From the NCBI GenBank assembly GCA_030544215.1, contig JARZZO010000014.1, positions 41,631,734-41,695,733 on the forward strand: a stretch of 64,000 nucleotides of DNA, read 5' to 3'. The notes below the pieces were generated by a model that worked only from the letters and a program-made list of their open reading frames with translations, was not told the DNA's origin and did no database searches. Positions 1-11,470 of the stretch are shown here, piece after piece (position 1 is the first letter of the stretch; each line of letters starts with the position of its first letter). The stretch is from Zantedeschia hybrid cultivar. Taxonomy: Eukaryota; Streptophyta; Magnoliopsida; Alismatales; Araceae. Made by a program: the position numbers and the translations under genes.

Positions 1-919
1 TAACATCTCATATAAATTCGGTCGGACTTCTGATCAAGTTGGGTGCCAAGCAGCACCGCATGATCCCGGAAGGTAATGGAGTTCATCAACAAACTCATGG
101 AACCTGTCCGTCGATAGTTACCGCGTAGCTATAATCTTTCGTTCGCATAATGCTCTCGAGTTAACCCAACGTATGGTCAAATGTCAAACCCTAGAAGGTC
201 AACTCATTTGAATCAGACTCTACTGTGCAATATCCGAAACACCTTTTCTGATATTGTGTCTGCTCTAGCCAGAGACTCCTGCGGATCTATTCTAGAGCAT
301 TCTCTCTCCAGATGCTTGAGAGCGAACGATGCTCTATTGAACACACAATCACCTTTGAAGGTCTTCCGCTGGACCCGATCCTTGACTATTAGAAATCCCA
401 TAGATAGGGATTCGTAAGCCAAGGTCAAAGCCCAGAAGTCCACCGACAAGGTGTCTTTGGTGTCTCAAGTCTAAAGATCAACCACGCCACTGTGATGATG
501 AATCATGCTGGTTGACAGTAAGGTAAATTATCATTCGGCGATTCATGTTGGATCAGTTCAGTGAACTCATTCCCCAATGAGCAGCTACAGGTTTACCATT
601 GTGTCTCCATATAAGTGACTAACGAGATCAGTGACCCTCATCATATGAGCTGGAATAACTTGTACTTGTCTTACCGGATGTTTGATGTTCTTTTCAAATA
701 TCTTACGACTAGGAACAATTCAAAATATGTGTTTATAAGTGATCGGTCTCATTATTATGATCTCATCATAATCCGATGATCGTTACATACATTCAATGAC
801 TTCATTATGCGTAATTATAAATACGCCGATTTACATAATAAAATATAAATGCTATTTAATAATGAACCAGATTGAAATAGGTGCCTTATGATTGGCTGTA
901 AGGACACCTATATCCATCA
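1..919 (-). repeat. Family B LTR-like repeat, reverse copy
   Basis: This stretch read on the minus strand aligns by eye with 43160-43526 and 45603-46190 on the plus strand, for example around 541-600 against 45605-45630 and around 420-480 against 45715-45765. It has no long ORF. The right end (near 919, TG on the minus strand) looks like an LTR start, and the left end runs out of the window. The family cannot be assigned because no coding region is attached. What is seen is the inverted similarity; that it is LTR sequence is inferred. Confidence 0.6.
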
Positions 920-1338
920 TATGGTAGTGGTGAGAGGTAGGGGGGGTGTTGGAGTTGTGGAAGAGGAAGAAGGGGAAGAGTAAGGGAAGGGGAACGGAGG
1001 GAGTCGGAGAGAGGGAAGAGAGAGAGAGTGAGAAGGAGAGAATGAGAGAAAAGAGGGATGGCTCGGGGTGTGAACCCCGACCGAGTTGAATCGGGTCATC
1101 CCCAGACGATGCGGTTCAAGCGACAGGACATGGGTCGTACACTGGCACTTGTCTGAATCGCGTCGAATATGCAAGATGCTATACAGATGACAAGATTGGG
1201 GCCATACACATGTGCCCCAACGTCTTCCCACGTGACACATCTGCAATGACCCATGCACCAACCCTATAAGGGCCCAAACCAGGGGGGTCCGACATCGAAA
1301 CTGATCTGATAACTGGATCAGAAACCTCAGTCCTTACA
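920..1338 (+). repeat. Truncated 3' end of a family G LTR
   Basis: Similar in direct orientation to the last ~470 bp of the solo LTR at 43527-45602: a purine-rich stretch, then a conserved end with the terminal TTACA. The 5' part is missing and the fragment starts where the family B copy ends. One degenerate copy of the GCGTC/GACGC palindrome is visible near 1086-1120. A 114-codon minus-strand frame here is low-complexity and not a credible gene. Bases 1339-1510 beyond it are short unrecognised flanking DNA. Confidence 0.6.
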
Positions 1339-1510
1339 TGTATGGTTTCAAGTAATGGATAGGAGATTTGGGGTAGATGATCGTAGATGACGTGTTTAGC
1401 TAGTTCTAATAATTAGACTTATATAAATGGAATTTTTGGCTTGGATGTGGATTAAGAGGATTAAGTTTCATCCGTTTAAAGGGAAGAGTCAACTATAAGA
1501 TACATATGTG

Positions 1511-1515
1511 CTGCC
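1511..1515. repeat. Target-site duplication of E1, left copy
   Basis: CTGCC lies directly before the terminal TGTGAG of the E1 LTR and is repeated at 37946-37950 directly after the terminal TACA of the other E1 LTR. A 5-bp duplication is the usual length for Ty3/Gypsy integration. Confidence 0.93.
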
Positions 1516-2259
1516 TGTGAGTGCTCAAATCAGGTGTGTGATTATCATGAGGATTATGTTGATTATGTGACAAATAAACCTATTAAAAACTAAGTGAATG
1601 TGATCGCTAGAAACTTTTAACTAAAAAGTTTTAAAAGAAAAGATTGATCGCCTACCTATTTTAGAATTGGGAGATGTTGGAGTCCTTGATTCCCCTCCTT
1701 CAGTCGGCTGAAGAAAGAGAGCCTTTCTGATTTTGTTCTTGCTTTGGATGCTTATGAGGCTTTGAGGATCGTCCAGATTTTCTTGTTGTTGATTCTCTCC
1801 TCTTTATCTTCTTTCGTACCTTTGAACTTTGCAAAAAAGTGGAAAGAAAGAAAGAACAATAAGAACTTAAATAGATGTAGTATCTATTCTAATGAAGATT
1901 CTGATTATGCAACTAAACAAAGAACTCACTTGCTTATGGTCTTTGAAACCCCTTAAAACATGGATTGGAAAATAATGCTAGTGAGTGTGTGTTGCATGGA
2001 GTGATGTGATGAAATTGTGATGCCAATGTGATGAAAATATGAGAAAGATGCAGAAATCAATTAAGAACTAAGTTGGGTGGCCCCTGGAAAGCCTTGGTTC
2101 TTAAATGGATCTTGAAAGGACGAAGACACGATGAAGAAAGGATGAAGACTCCTAGAAGTAGTAGCAGCACCTCGATCGTTCAGCGTTTGGATGTCGTTGC
2201 CAAGATTCTTTGCTCAATTTTTGCTATCATCACTAACTCTTTTAATGACCAAGGGTGGG

Positions 2260-2268
2260 TATTTATAG
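2260..2268 (-). promoter_or_regulatory. TATA box in E1 LTR
   Basis: Minus strand reads CTATAAATA, and the same element is found at the matching place in the other E1 LTR and in both E2 LTRs. Conservation at four sites supports it as the LTR core promoter. Confidence 0.65.
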
Positions 2269-2379
2269 ACTTAAGTTCACGCATCCGCGGTTCTTAAAGA
2301 TTAACATGAAAGATTTTGAAGTTAATCCAACTAATCAATGGATAAACACAGCCTGATTCATCATTATCTGTAATTAACT

Positions 2380-2585
2380 AAAACGCGTCGCCCATGGAAG
2401 ACGTCTTTTAGACTAATTAAGATAAGGATAAACATGAGGAAGAAGAATCAGCTTAGGAAACCTAAATGGCGTCGTGCATGGCAGACGTCTTTTAGTTTAT
2501 TAATAAATTAATTAAAAATTAGAATAATAATCAAAATAGGAATGAACTCTAAATGGCGTCTACACAGGTCGACGTCTTTTAGAAT
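2380..2585. repeat. Three GCGTC-N10-GACGC palindromes in E1 LTR U3
   Basis: Copies at about 2380, 2463 and 2550, spaced 82-87 bp. Spacers are GCCCATGGAA, GTGCATGGCA and TACACAGGTC, each exactly 10 bases. Arms are flanked by AAA on the left and TTT on the right. The same three copies are present at 37538-37745 in the partner LTR. Confidence 0.85.
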
Positions 2586-2783
2586 ATTTTCATATTTTAT
2601 TAAAAATCTGAGTTAAAATGAATTTCATTAATAAACTTAAATTATGTATGTCTGACCGATGTCATTTAATTAATTAAGAAAGATTAATAAAAATTAACTA
2701 ATGATTAAATATCAGACCATTTTGAGGTATTATTATATGACATGAAATTTACTCAAAATGATGTCAAAATTAGCGTGTCTACA

Positions 2784-3851
2784 GCTGTCTCAGCTTGGCA
2801 TCATCTTTGCAAGGGAGTGAAATGAAATGGAATGTACTGAAAATTTGATGCCAAGGTATGATGAGACACGCTCTCAACATCACATGATTGGAATTTTTCT
2901 CAAAATCATCAATGAAGGTAACTCAAGGAGATCAATGGAATCAATCATGTCTGGATGAGATAGACAAAGAAATAAAATAAGGTCGATCAACTTCCACGGA
3001 TTGGGAAGTACTCCAGGTCATAGACACTGCAGGTTTCATCATGGGGAGCGATTGCCAACCAATGTGGATGTGCTGCAACCATGATGGATCTTAAAAAGAA
3101 AACAAGAAATGTTGAGATAAAGAATCATAGAAAGGATATAATTTCAATGATATCTTCAAGTGAACCTCAAAGATAATCAAGATACTCAATTTAGAATGAA
3201 ATATTTCATATCATGTTGAAATTATTTGATCAATGGTCTGAAACTTAATCAGTAATTAATTCTTATCACAGTTATATCAAAGTCCTACATGATGCATGCT
3301 GGGCTAAAAGAAAAATATAAAGTCAAATGAAATAAAATTAATCAAGGATAATATTGTTAAATTATTATTAATGAGTCAAGATACCAATTCTTATAATTTA
3401 GTGCTAAGCCGAATCTCGTTTATCTACGCACCGTTTTACAAAAGTGGAACCATCGTCCTCACTAATTAACAATCCAACGGCCTATCCGTGCGATTAAGAA
3501 TTCTCTGGAATTATCACTGTTTTTGTTTAAGGGGAGCTCAAATTCCAGTTTCATCAAAACTACAAGGTCCTTAACATAGTCTAATAAATATTTAACATAT
3601 AGTAATGATGATTATGCAAATTAATTACATGAAAGAATACATGGATAGAGATAACCATCTTTTTAGCCACGGTCGGGACTCATAAACTCCCACAGTGGGA
3701 TCTTCTTTGACATTCTTAGCTTCGTTTGGATTTTCCTGAATTTTCTGCACTTAAAAATCATCAGTAACTTCAAGCAAGTGTATCATCTAAGCATCAAAAT
3801 ATGGATAAACATCGAATTTCGGGGAAATAACAGAAAACCATGAAACGCGTC
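2784..3851 (-). other. E1 non-coding region next to the LTR
   Basis: About 1.07 kb of AT-rich DNA between the E1 LTR and the point where E2 inserted. It is closely similar to E2 at 5173-6217, so it is the conserved 3' internal region of the family. No frame of note on either strand. The bases next to the LTR, read on the minus strand, are only weakly purine-rich, so the polypurine tract is not clear. Confidence 0.8.
3847..3851. repeat. Target-site duplication of E2, left copy
   Basis: GCGTC precedes the terminal TGTAGG of E2 and is repeated at 18359-18363 after its terminal TACA. Joining the two sides restores a normal copy of the GCGTC-N10-GACGC palindrome of E1, so E2 landed on the left arm of that motif. 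Confidence 0.94.
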
Positions 3852-5172
3852 TGTAGGTGCTGAAAATTTGCTCATGTGATTAATGTGAAAAAACTATGTT
3901 GTTTATGGTAAATTAACCTATTAAAAAAAATGCAACTAAGGTGCTGTGATCGCCAGAAACTTTTAACTAAAAAGCTTCAAAAGAGTTTGATCGCCTACCT
4001 GTTTAAACGCGGAAGAATGAATCCTTGGTTCCCCTCCTTCAGCCGGCTGAAGAAAGAGAGCCTCTTTGTTTTTTCGTTCTTGCTGTTGAATGTTGAGGAT
4101 CGTCCAGAAGTTCTCCTGGCTTCGTGCTTGATTTCCCTCTTTTGATCTCTTGTTGAGGTTGTTGAGTGCAGCGGAGACAGAGAAACAGAAAAATAAAGAA
4201 GAAATAGTGATGAGAATCTAAATAGAAATAATATCAAAGCTAACCATGATTATAAACATGTTTAAAACAGCAACTCACTTGTTTAGATGGCTTTGAAACC
4301 CCTTTAGAACAGATGGGTTTTGGAAAATTAATGATGTGGTGTGTGATGCATGCAGTGAGTATGAGAGAGTGAAACTAATGAATGTAAATGAAATTCAAAT
4401 ATGAAAAACTTATGCCCAGTTGGAGAAGCCTTGAAGGATGAAGATCTGGAAGAAGGATGCCGTCTTCTGGAAATGGCAGCGCTCCGGCGTGGTTGCTTCG
4501 ATCTCCAAATCGCTATAACGCTGTGGCTCTATAATTCTCTCTCTTCTTTTTTTTTTTTTTAACTCCTTGAGATACAAGGTATTTATAGGCATTTTCTGCG
4601 TTCGCGATTAACATAGAAAAATCTAGGATTTATCTACCTTAATCGACAGATAATTACTGATTAATTCATCTTTATCTGTAATTATCTAAAACGCGTCCAC
4701 CTTGGCTGACGCCTTTAAGATTAAATTAAGATAAGGATAAATATCCGGGAAAACTTATCTTTATCTTTATTAGGTAAAACGCGTCCACTTGTGTAGACGT
4801 CTTTTACCCTAATTAAGATAAGGATAAACATCCGGAAGAGAAGTTAAAATAGCTTAGGAAACCTAAAACGCGTCGACACTCACAGACGCCTTTTAGTTAA
4901 TAAATCAATTAATTAAAATTCAAATTTAAACGTTAAAACAGGAATAAACTCTAAATAGCGTCTACATGGGTCGACGCCTTTTAGGATTCTTCATATTTTA
5001 ACTGAAATTTGAGTTAAAATCAATTCAATTGATTAACTTAAACATGTCTGTTTGACCCGACACTCAAAAAGATCAATAAAAATTAATTAATGATTAATTA
5101 TCAGACCATTATGAGGCATTATTATATGATATGAAATTTACTCAAAATGACATCAAAATTAGCGTGTCTACA
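3852..5172 (-). repeat. E2 LTR, low-coordinate copy (3' LTR of the RNA)
   Basis: 1321 bp, matching 17038-18358. In element orientation it runs from TGTAGACACGC to GCACCTACA. U3 holds four GCGTC-N10-GACGC palindromes (about 4687-4985) and the TATA box lies at 4580-4588 on the minus strand. A T16 run sits near 4545-4560. Short frames inside it are repeated exactly in the other LTR and are not genes. Confidence 0.95.
4687..4985. repeat. Four GCGTC-N10-GACGC palindromes in E2 LTR U3
   Basis: Copies start near 4687, 4771, 4861 and 4951, about 85-90 bp apart, 100-400 bp upstream of the minus-strand TATA box. Spacers CACCTTGGCT, CACTTGTGTA, GACACTCACA and TACATGGGTC are all 10 bases but differ in sequence. 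Repeated at 17873-18172 in the partner LTR, where one left arm has changed GCGTC to GCGTT. Confidence 0.88.
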
Positions 5173-7620
5173 ACTGCCTCACCTTGGCATCGTCTTTGCA
5201 AGGGAGTGAAATGAAATAGAATGTACTGAAAAGGTGATGCCAAGGTGTGATGAGACACGCTCTTAACATCACATGATTGGAATTTTTCTCAAAATCATCA
5301 ATGAAGATAGCTCAAAGAAATCAATGGAATTAATCCTGTCTGGATGAGGTAGACAAGGAAATAAAATAAAGTCGATCAACCTCCTCGGAGTGGGAAGTAC
5401 CCCAGGTCATAGACACTGTAGGTTTCATCATAGGGAGCGTTTGCCAGCCAATGTGGACGTGCTACAGCCATGATGGATCTTAAAAGAAAACAAGAATATT
5501 GGATAAAGAATCCAAGAAAGGATAGAATTCCAAAGATATCTTCAAGCGAACCTCAAAGATAATCAAGATACTCAATTCAGAATGGAATATTTCATATCAT
5601 GTTTAAATTATTTGATTTAATGGTCTGAAACTTAATCAATAATTAATCCTTATCACAATGATTTCAAAGTCCTACATGATGCATGCTGGGCTAAAAGAAA
5701 AATATAAAATCAAATAAAATATAAATTAATCAAGGATAATATTGTTAAATTGCCATTAATGAGTCAAGACACCAATTCTTGTAATCCAGTGCTAAGCCGA
5801 AGCTCGTTTATCTACGCACCGTTTCACAAAAGTGGAACCATCGTCCTCACTAATTAACAATCCAACGGCCTATCCGTGCGATTAAGAATCCTCTGGAATT
5901 ATCACTGTTTTTTTGTTGAAGGGGAACTCAAATTCCAGTTTCATCAAAAACACAAGGTCCTTGATATGCTCTAATAAATATTTATCATATATTAATGCTA
6001 ATGCAAAAATAATTACATGAAATAGTACAAGGGTAGAAATAACCGTCTTTTTAGCCACGGTCAGGACTTCTTAACTCCCACAGTGGGACTCTCTTGACAT
6101 TTTCCACTTTCTTGAATTTTCTGCAATCAAAAATTGTCAACAATTCCAAACAAATATTCAATTTAAACATCAAAACATGGAATTTCGGACAAATCATATA
6201 AAGAGCTGAAACGCGTCGTGTCGCGAAGACGCCATTTAAAGTTGAAACCGCGTTGCTTATCCTCGACGCCTTTTACTCACAGAAACAGGTTTCTGGCTGT
6301 TCTCTATTCGGATTCCAACTCTTTTCATGCCTTGTGTCCTGTATATGACTTGAACAAACAGGTTAAGCATCTGTTCAGGCTTAGCCCCTTGCCTGGTTAA
6401 GTAACCGACTACTTGATCCTATCCTTGATAGAAGGGTCAAATGGCATAGCCTTTATTAACAAAGGTAATGAGAATAATCAAACTTAAGCAAAGTGCAACA
6501 TGCAAACAAACATATGCTCGCTGAAAATAAAAAAAATGAAACATACTAAATGCAACAAGCAGATGCTAATTGAAATATTTTTGTTTGTTTTGAAATATTC
6601 ACTTTTGTTTGGGGTTTTGAAATATATGCTTTTTTTTTTATTGAATTTTGACATATGTATTTTTTTTTGAATTTTTGAAACATATGTATTTTTTTTTGAC
6701 TTTGACATATATATTTTTTTTGGGTTTTTGACTTATGTATTTTTTTTGATTTTGAAATATGTATTTTTTTTGGATTTCTGACATATGTATTTTTTTTTAT
6801 TTTGAAATATGTATTTTTTTTTTTATTTTTGACTTATGTAATTTTTTGATTTGTAAATTTTTTTGGGTTTTTGACTAAGAGATCAGCATGGTACTTAGAT
6901 CAAAAGATCATATTCATTTATTAACTTAATTTCCAAATTGTTCTTCAACAACTTAAGTTAAACCCATCGTGTTTGAATTTGTGTTTCCATTCGTGATCCC
7001 ATTCGATGATTTGACCCTTAGTCAATCTAAGCAATTCCTTAAGTTTGAAGTACATCTCTTTAGAAAGAAAAGAAGAATAAGTTTAGAAAGCCCATGAGAA
7101 GGTTCCGGAGACTTAAAAAGATGTCCCTTTCCTACCCTAATATCCGTTGGGGTTCGGTCATTTTCTTTCCGGGGTATTTATCGACCTTGCGTTCCCTTTT
7201 ATTTCATTTCATGGCCTTCATGTAACGTTTGTAATGTAATGGCCTTTGATTTGACATTTGACTTTTTGCCATGCTTTTCTTTTCCACTCTTTTTCTTCGG
7301 GACGGATCTCCCCCTTTTTTTTTATGACGGCCTCCTACTAAGATGGCGGGTATTCTTGGTAATCTATTCTAAGTCTCGTTCCGACATCATGGGCCGAATT
7401 TAAAACAGAATTTTGCTTTAAAAAAATGAATGATTTGTACTTTACACTTCTGGTCAAGCTTTCGATATTCTTTATGACTTATCATCTCTTGTTACTCACG
7501 AATCAAACATGTCAGTGTGTGCAGTAATGGGCTTAAAATTAAGTTATCTAGACTGATAAGGAAATTTGAGTTTATAAACTTTCTGATTCTACTGGTCTTT
7601 GTACCATACTGATCGACTCT
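5173..7620 (-). other. E2 3' internal non-coding region
   Basis: 2.4 kb between the pol stop and the LTR. It contains two more GCGTC-N10-GACGC palindromes (6207-6276), the short junction (about 6308-6345) where E1 instead carries its 5.5-kb antisense cassette, and an A/T minisatellite at 6560-6870. No frame with credible coding content was found. The base composition is strongly AT-rich. Confidence 0.8.
6560..6870. repeat. A/T-rich minisatellite in E2
   Basis: Roughly 24-32-bp imperfect units containing ATATGTATTTTTTTT followed by GATTTTTGA-like sequence. The matching region of E1 at 24190-24410 has the same repeat with different unit number, so it evolves by copy-number change in this family. 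Confidence 0.75.
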
Positions 7621-7625
7621 TTAAC

Positions 7626-9485
7626 CTAAGGGTAGTATTTCTTAATATGTAAACCATTCCAGGGATGTTTTAACTCTTCTCCTTCTGCATTAACAAGACG
7701 ATAAGCATTACCAGGAAAAGCGTGCGATACAACATAAGGTCCTTCCCAGTTGGGTTGGAGCTTAGAACGCGGACCACCAGGTTTTATAAAAATTCTTTTA
7801 ACAACCATTTCACCGACTTTGAACTTACATTCAATGACTTTCTTTTGATAAAAACGTGCTAATCTATTTTGATAAACTTTTGCATGATTAGCAGCTGACC
7901 ATCTTTTCTCGTCTAAAAGTTCCAATTGAACAAGGAGTGCTGAACGATGTTCATCAATGGAAAATTCCTTATTCAATTGTACTCTTAATGACGGTATAAG
8001 GATCTCATATGGAACTACCGCCTCCATTCCAAATGTTAAGGAATAAGGAGTTTGCCCAGTAGGCGTGCGGATTGAAGTTCGGTAGGCCCATAAAGCCTCA
8101 ACCAATTTTTCTGGCCAATCTGTGAATTTATTAGATTTACACGTCTTTTTGATGATTTTTATCAAAGTCTTATTTGTTGCCTCTGCTTGGCCATTGCCTT
8201 GCGGATAATAAGGAGATGAATGATGCAATGCAATTATATACCTGTTACAGAGATCCTTCAGTTCCTGTGACACGAACTGTGGTCCATTGTCGGTGACGAT
8301 GGTGCTTGGAATTCCAAATCGGGTGATGATGTTCTTCATGATGAACTTGCAGACGGTTGATGCTTTGATCTCCACGTATGCTTCAGCTTCTGCCCACTTG
8401 GTGAAGTATTCCGTTGCCGTGAGAATGAAAGATTTTTGCTTGATGCCGGAATCTGGATTGCCAAGAGGTCCAATAATGTCGAAAGCCCACATGGAGAAAG
8501 GCCATGGGGAAGAAATAGGATGGAGTGAAGATGCAGGAGAATGAATTTTATCGGCGTGAAGTTGACACTTAGCACACCTACGAACAAATCCTACGCAATC
8601 TTCTTCCATGGTTGGCCAATAAAATCCTTGTCTAAGAATCTTCTTTGCTAACATCTGTCCATTGACATGACCACCACAAACTCCACTATGAGCTCCTTCC
8701 ATAACCTTCCAAAGCTCATCTTCGTCTAGACATCTCAGAAGAACTCCATCAAAACCTCTCTTGTATAATGATCCCCCAACTATGGTGTATCGTTGAGCAA
8801 CTCTCCTGATAGCTCTCTTCTCTTCAGTTGTAGCTTCCTCAGGATATGATTGATCTTCACAATATTTTGCAATTTCATAATACCATAGCTTCTGTTCATC
8901 ATCCATCTCTTCTAACAGCTCCATCAACATAATTTCTCTTTTCTCAATGATATCTCCGTCTCTGACTTTCTTCAGCAACTTCTCCTTAGTTCTAAGGAAT
9001 GAAGGATCTTTCACGGCGGGTGAAAGACGCCTATGAACTATGATTGATTCAGATTGTTTGCTGATTGGAAAATTAAGAGAAGATGCAAGTGAAGCTAGAG
9101 CGTCAGCTAAGATGTTCTGATTTCTAGGGACATGGACAAAGATCAATTTCGTGAAAAGCTTTGAGTAAGCAGAAGTAAGTTCTTGATAAGGCTTGAGTTT
9201 GGGATCGAGAGTTCGATACTTGGTCAGCACTTGGCGAAGAATCAGTTGGCTATCACCTACAATCCTGAGTTTGGTAGCACCATGAAAATGAGCAGCCTCG
9301 AGACCAGCAAGGAGTGCCTCGTATTCAGCTATATTGTTTGTAACTGGAAAATCAAGCTGAAAGGCTTGTGGAATGGTGATACCTTCAGGTGATAACAGAA
9401 CGATACCGATCCCTTTTCCATGAGAATTCAGAGCTCCGTCAAAATGCAGAGTCCACATATCATCTCTGATTTGATTTACGGACAT
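7626..9485 (-). CDS. E2 pol, part 2: second RNase H and integrase
   Basis: 619 codons from the first ATG; the frame stays open upstream to the 25-bp deletion near 9650. Residues ~10-150 form a cellular-type RNase H with the acidic set Asp16, Glu54, Asp78 and Asp128; a second RNase H at this place marks the Tat lineage. Integrase follows: zinc-binding His266, His273, Cys304, Cys307, then the catalytic triad Asp336, Asp399, Glu435 (35 residues between the last two). The C-terminal part (~530-619) has the usual hydrophobic GPY-like region. Integrase inserts the cDNA with a 5-bp stagger, which fits the duplications seen. In an intact element this would be the C-terminal half of one pol polyprotein; the ATG at 9485 is an internal Met, not a natural start. 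All catalytic residues are present. Confidence 0.93.
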   Translation of the reverse strand: MSVNQIRDDMWTLHFDGALNSHGKGIGIVLLSPEGITIPQAFQLDFPVTNNIAEYEALLAGLEAAHFHGATKLRIVGDSQLILRQVLTKYRTLDPKLKPYQELTSAYSKLFTKLIFVHVPRNQNILADALASLASSLNFPISKQSESIIVHRRLSPAVKDPSFLRTKEKLLKKVRDGDIIEKREIMLMELLEEMDDEQKLWYYEIAKYCEDQSYPEEATTEEKRAIRRVAQRYTIVGGSLYKRGFDGVLLRCLDEDELWKVMEGAHSGVCGGHVNGQMLAKKILRQGFYWPTMEEDCVGFVRRCAKCQLHADKIHSPASSLHPISSPWPFSMWAFDIIGPLGNPDSGIKQKSFILTATEYFTKWAEAEAYVEIKASTVCKFIMKNIITRFGIPSTIVTDNGPQFVSQELKDLCNRYIIALHHSSPYYPQGNGQAEATNKTLIKIIKKTCKSNKFTDWPEKLVEALWAYRTSIRTPTGQTPYSLTFGMEAVVPYEILIPSLRVQLNKEFSIDEHRSALLVQLELLDEKRWSAANHAKVYQNRLARFYQKKVIECKFKVGEMVVKRIFIKPGGPRSKLQPNWEGPYVVSHAFPGNAYRLVNAEGEELKHPWNGLHIKKYYP

Positions 9486-9631
9486 CAGTTCCTCATCCGG
9501 AAACTCTGATCGGACTGGATCAAAACGAGGAAGGGGATGATGAGCGAGATGTTCTGCTATGGCATAGCCCTTGATCGCTTTCTGTTGAATATAAGTGATA
9601 TCAAATTGAGATAGAAAGCTTTGCCATCGCG

Positions 9632-11470
9632 CTAACCTATCAGTAAGAACAGATTTCTCCTAGCGATGAGATGGACTTCATGGGCCAGAAAATAATGCTT
9701 CAGTTTCTGCACGACCCAGACCAATGCTGCACATGTTTTCTCCATCGCCGTATATCTCTGTTCAGCGGGGTTGAGAAGTTTAGAGAGATAATAGGCTGCC
9801 CTCTCTTTTCCTTCTTCATCTTCTTGTGCTAAAACAGCCCCCACAGCATCATCCAGGACTGAAATGTAAAGTATCAATGGTTTGCCTGGAGATGGTGGTC
9901 TCAAAACAGGAGGACTTGCTAAATAATTCTTTAATCCATCAAACGCCTCCTGACACTTATCGTCCCAATCGAATTTGACTCCCGGCTTGGTAAGCTCGTA
10001 AAACGGCTTACACCTTTGTGAGTGCTGGGAGACAAAACGGCGAATAAATTGTAACCTCCCGATTAATCCTCTCAACTCTTTCAAATTTTTAGAAGGTGGC
10101 ATTTCTCTAATAGCCTTCGCCTTATTAGGATCGATCTCAATTCCCCGTTTGCTGACGATAAATCCAAGCAATTTCCCTGAAGATACCCCGAATACACATT
10201 TCTTGGGGTTCATCTTTAACTGATATTCTCTCGATCTTTCTAATACTCTTGCCAAAACTTTGGCATGCTCAGCCTTTGTTTTCGATTTAACCAATAAGTC
10301 ATCCACATACACTTCCAAGTCTATGTGCATCATGTCATGGAATATTGCCATCATAGCCCTTTGATAAGTGGCTCCAGCATTCTTTAATCCAAACGGCATG
10401 ACAACATAACAATATGTTCCCCAAGGTGTAGTGAATGAAGTTTTCTCTTGATCTTCTTCTGCCAGCTTAATCTGATTATATCCTGAAAATCCGTCCATAA
10501 ATGATAACGTTTCATAGCCAGCGGTATTATCGATGAGTACATCAATATGAGGCAATGGAAAATCGTCTTTAGGACACGCCCGGTTCAAATTGCGGAAGTC
10601 AATGCAAATTCTGACCTTCCCGTCCTTCTTCATAACCGGGACTATGTTGGCCACCCATTGTGGATAAAGGACAACTCTAATAAATTTAGCTTTATGCAAT
10701 TTATCGACCTCTTCCTTCATCTTTAGAGCCATCTGTGGGTTGAATCGCCTTAATTTCTGTTTGACCGGGCTAACTCCGTCCTTCAATGTCAACCTGTGTT
10801 CAACTAAAGACGAGTCTAACCCCGGCATATCTTCATAACTCCAGGCGAAAGTGTCCTTATAGTCCTTGAGTACTTGTACCATTGCTTTCTCATCCTCTGA
10901 AGAAAGATTTTTACTGACGAGGACAACCTTAGGTTCGTCTTCAGTCCCTAAATTAATTTCTTTGGTGGGCTCTTCTACGGCAGCTGAGGGTTCATCAAAT
11001 CTCTTTACTCCACTGGCGTATGCCTCAGCCGCGTCCTCGTCATCTTCCTCAATAGGGTCCTTTTCATGCACTAATTCATATACCCCGTACCCATCATTGA
11101 CTGACTTATCGTCCATACAATCTTCTGGCATCTGAATTGGATTTTCTAAAAGCTGAGGAATTAAAGAGCAAGAAGAGCACTTATCAGCTAAGTCCTGGAG
11201 GTATCTATCTGGAATTTGCCTACCCTTAGGCTTCTTAGATTTCCTAACCTGACTAACCTGACTAGACTGCCTAACTTCACTATCATATCCTAACGAAGAC
11301 GAAGCAGGATGAAAATCCTGGGATACAAGTGGAAATACAAGAGAATCCTCCCGAGGGGAGGGACAGAGTAAATCTAGAAGAGAGTCTTGACCGAAGGACC
11401 CGCGCGGCGGGGTGCAATCGGACAAGTAAGATGTTTCCTCAATGAGGATTTGGGAAGAATTTGTTGCCAA
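9632..11470 (-). CDS. E2 pol, part 1: reverse transcriptase and RNase H (C-end broken)
   Basis: 612 codons. The N-terminal ~180 residues are acidic linker; RT runs from ~210 to ~450 with the catalytic YVDD at about residues 388-391 and the conserved FGLKNAGATYQ region before it. A Ty3-type RNase H follows (about 500-600). The frame then changes: relative to E1 at 27200-27225, 25 bases are missing near 9650, so the last residues are out-of-frame and the chain stops short of the second RNase H. The frame begins after the gag-protease stop (gap 11471-11598), so expression needs readthrough, frameshift or splicing; in the related Ogre elements an intron lies at this place, but I cannot prove one here. 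Confidence 0.92.
   Translation of the reverse strand: MATNSSQILIEETSYLSDCTPPRGSFGQDSLLDLLCPSPREDSLVFPLVSQDFHPASSSLGYDSEVRQSSQVSQVRKSKKPKGRQIPDRYLQDLADKCSSCSLIPQLLENPIQMPEDCMDDKSVNDGYGVYELVHEKDPIEEDDEDAAEAYASGVKRFDEPSAAVEEPTKEINLGTEDEPKVVLVSKNLSSEDEKAMVQVLKDYKDTFAWSYEDMPGLDSSLVEHRLTLKDGVSPVKQKLRRFNPQMALKMKEEVDKLHKAKFIRVVLYPQWVANIVPVMKKDGKVRICIDFRNLNRACPKDDFPLPHIDVLIDNTAGYETLSFMDGFSGYNQIKLAEEDQEKTSFTTPWGTYCYVVMPFGLKNAGATYQRAMMAIFHDMMHIDLEVYVDDLLVKSKTKAEHAKVLARVLERSREYQLKMNPKKCVFGVSSGKLLGFIVSKRGIEIDPNKAKAIREMPPSKNLKELRGLIGRLQFIRRFVSQHSQRCKPFYELTKPGVKFDWDDKCQEAFDGLKNYLASPPVLRPPSPGKPLILYISVLDDAVGAVLAQEDEEGKERAAYYLSKLLNPAEQRYTAMEKTCAALVWVVQKLKHYFLAHEVHLIARRNLFLLIG

Larger units (their letters stand above)
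1516..2783 (-). repeat. E1 LTR, low-coordinate copy (3' LTR of the RNA)
   Basis: 1268 bp. In element orientation it starts TGTAGACACGC and ends ACTCACA. It pairs with 36658-37945 over its whole length with many substitutions and some small indels. Three GCGTC-N10-GACGC palindromes lie at about 2380-2585, and the minus-strand TATA box at 2260-2268, so the palindromes are in U3 upstream of the promoter. Short frames inside (1744-1956, 2073-2297) are not genes. Confidence 0.92.

Noticed and set aside
917..1261. 114-codon minus-strand frame
   Set aside because: Ser/Pro/Leu low-complexity translation of the purine-rich end of a family G LTR; not kept in the solo LTR copy.
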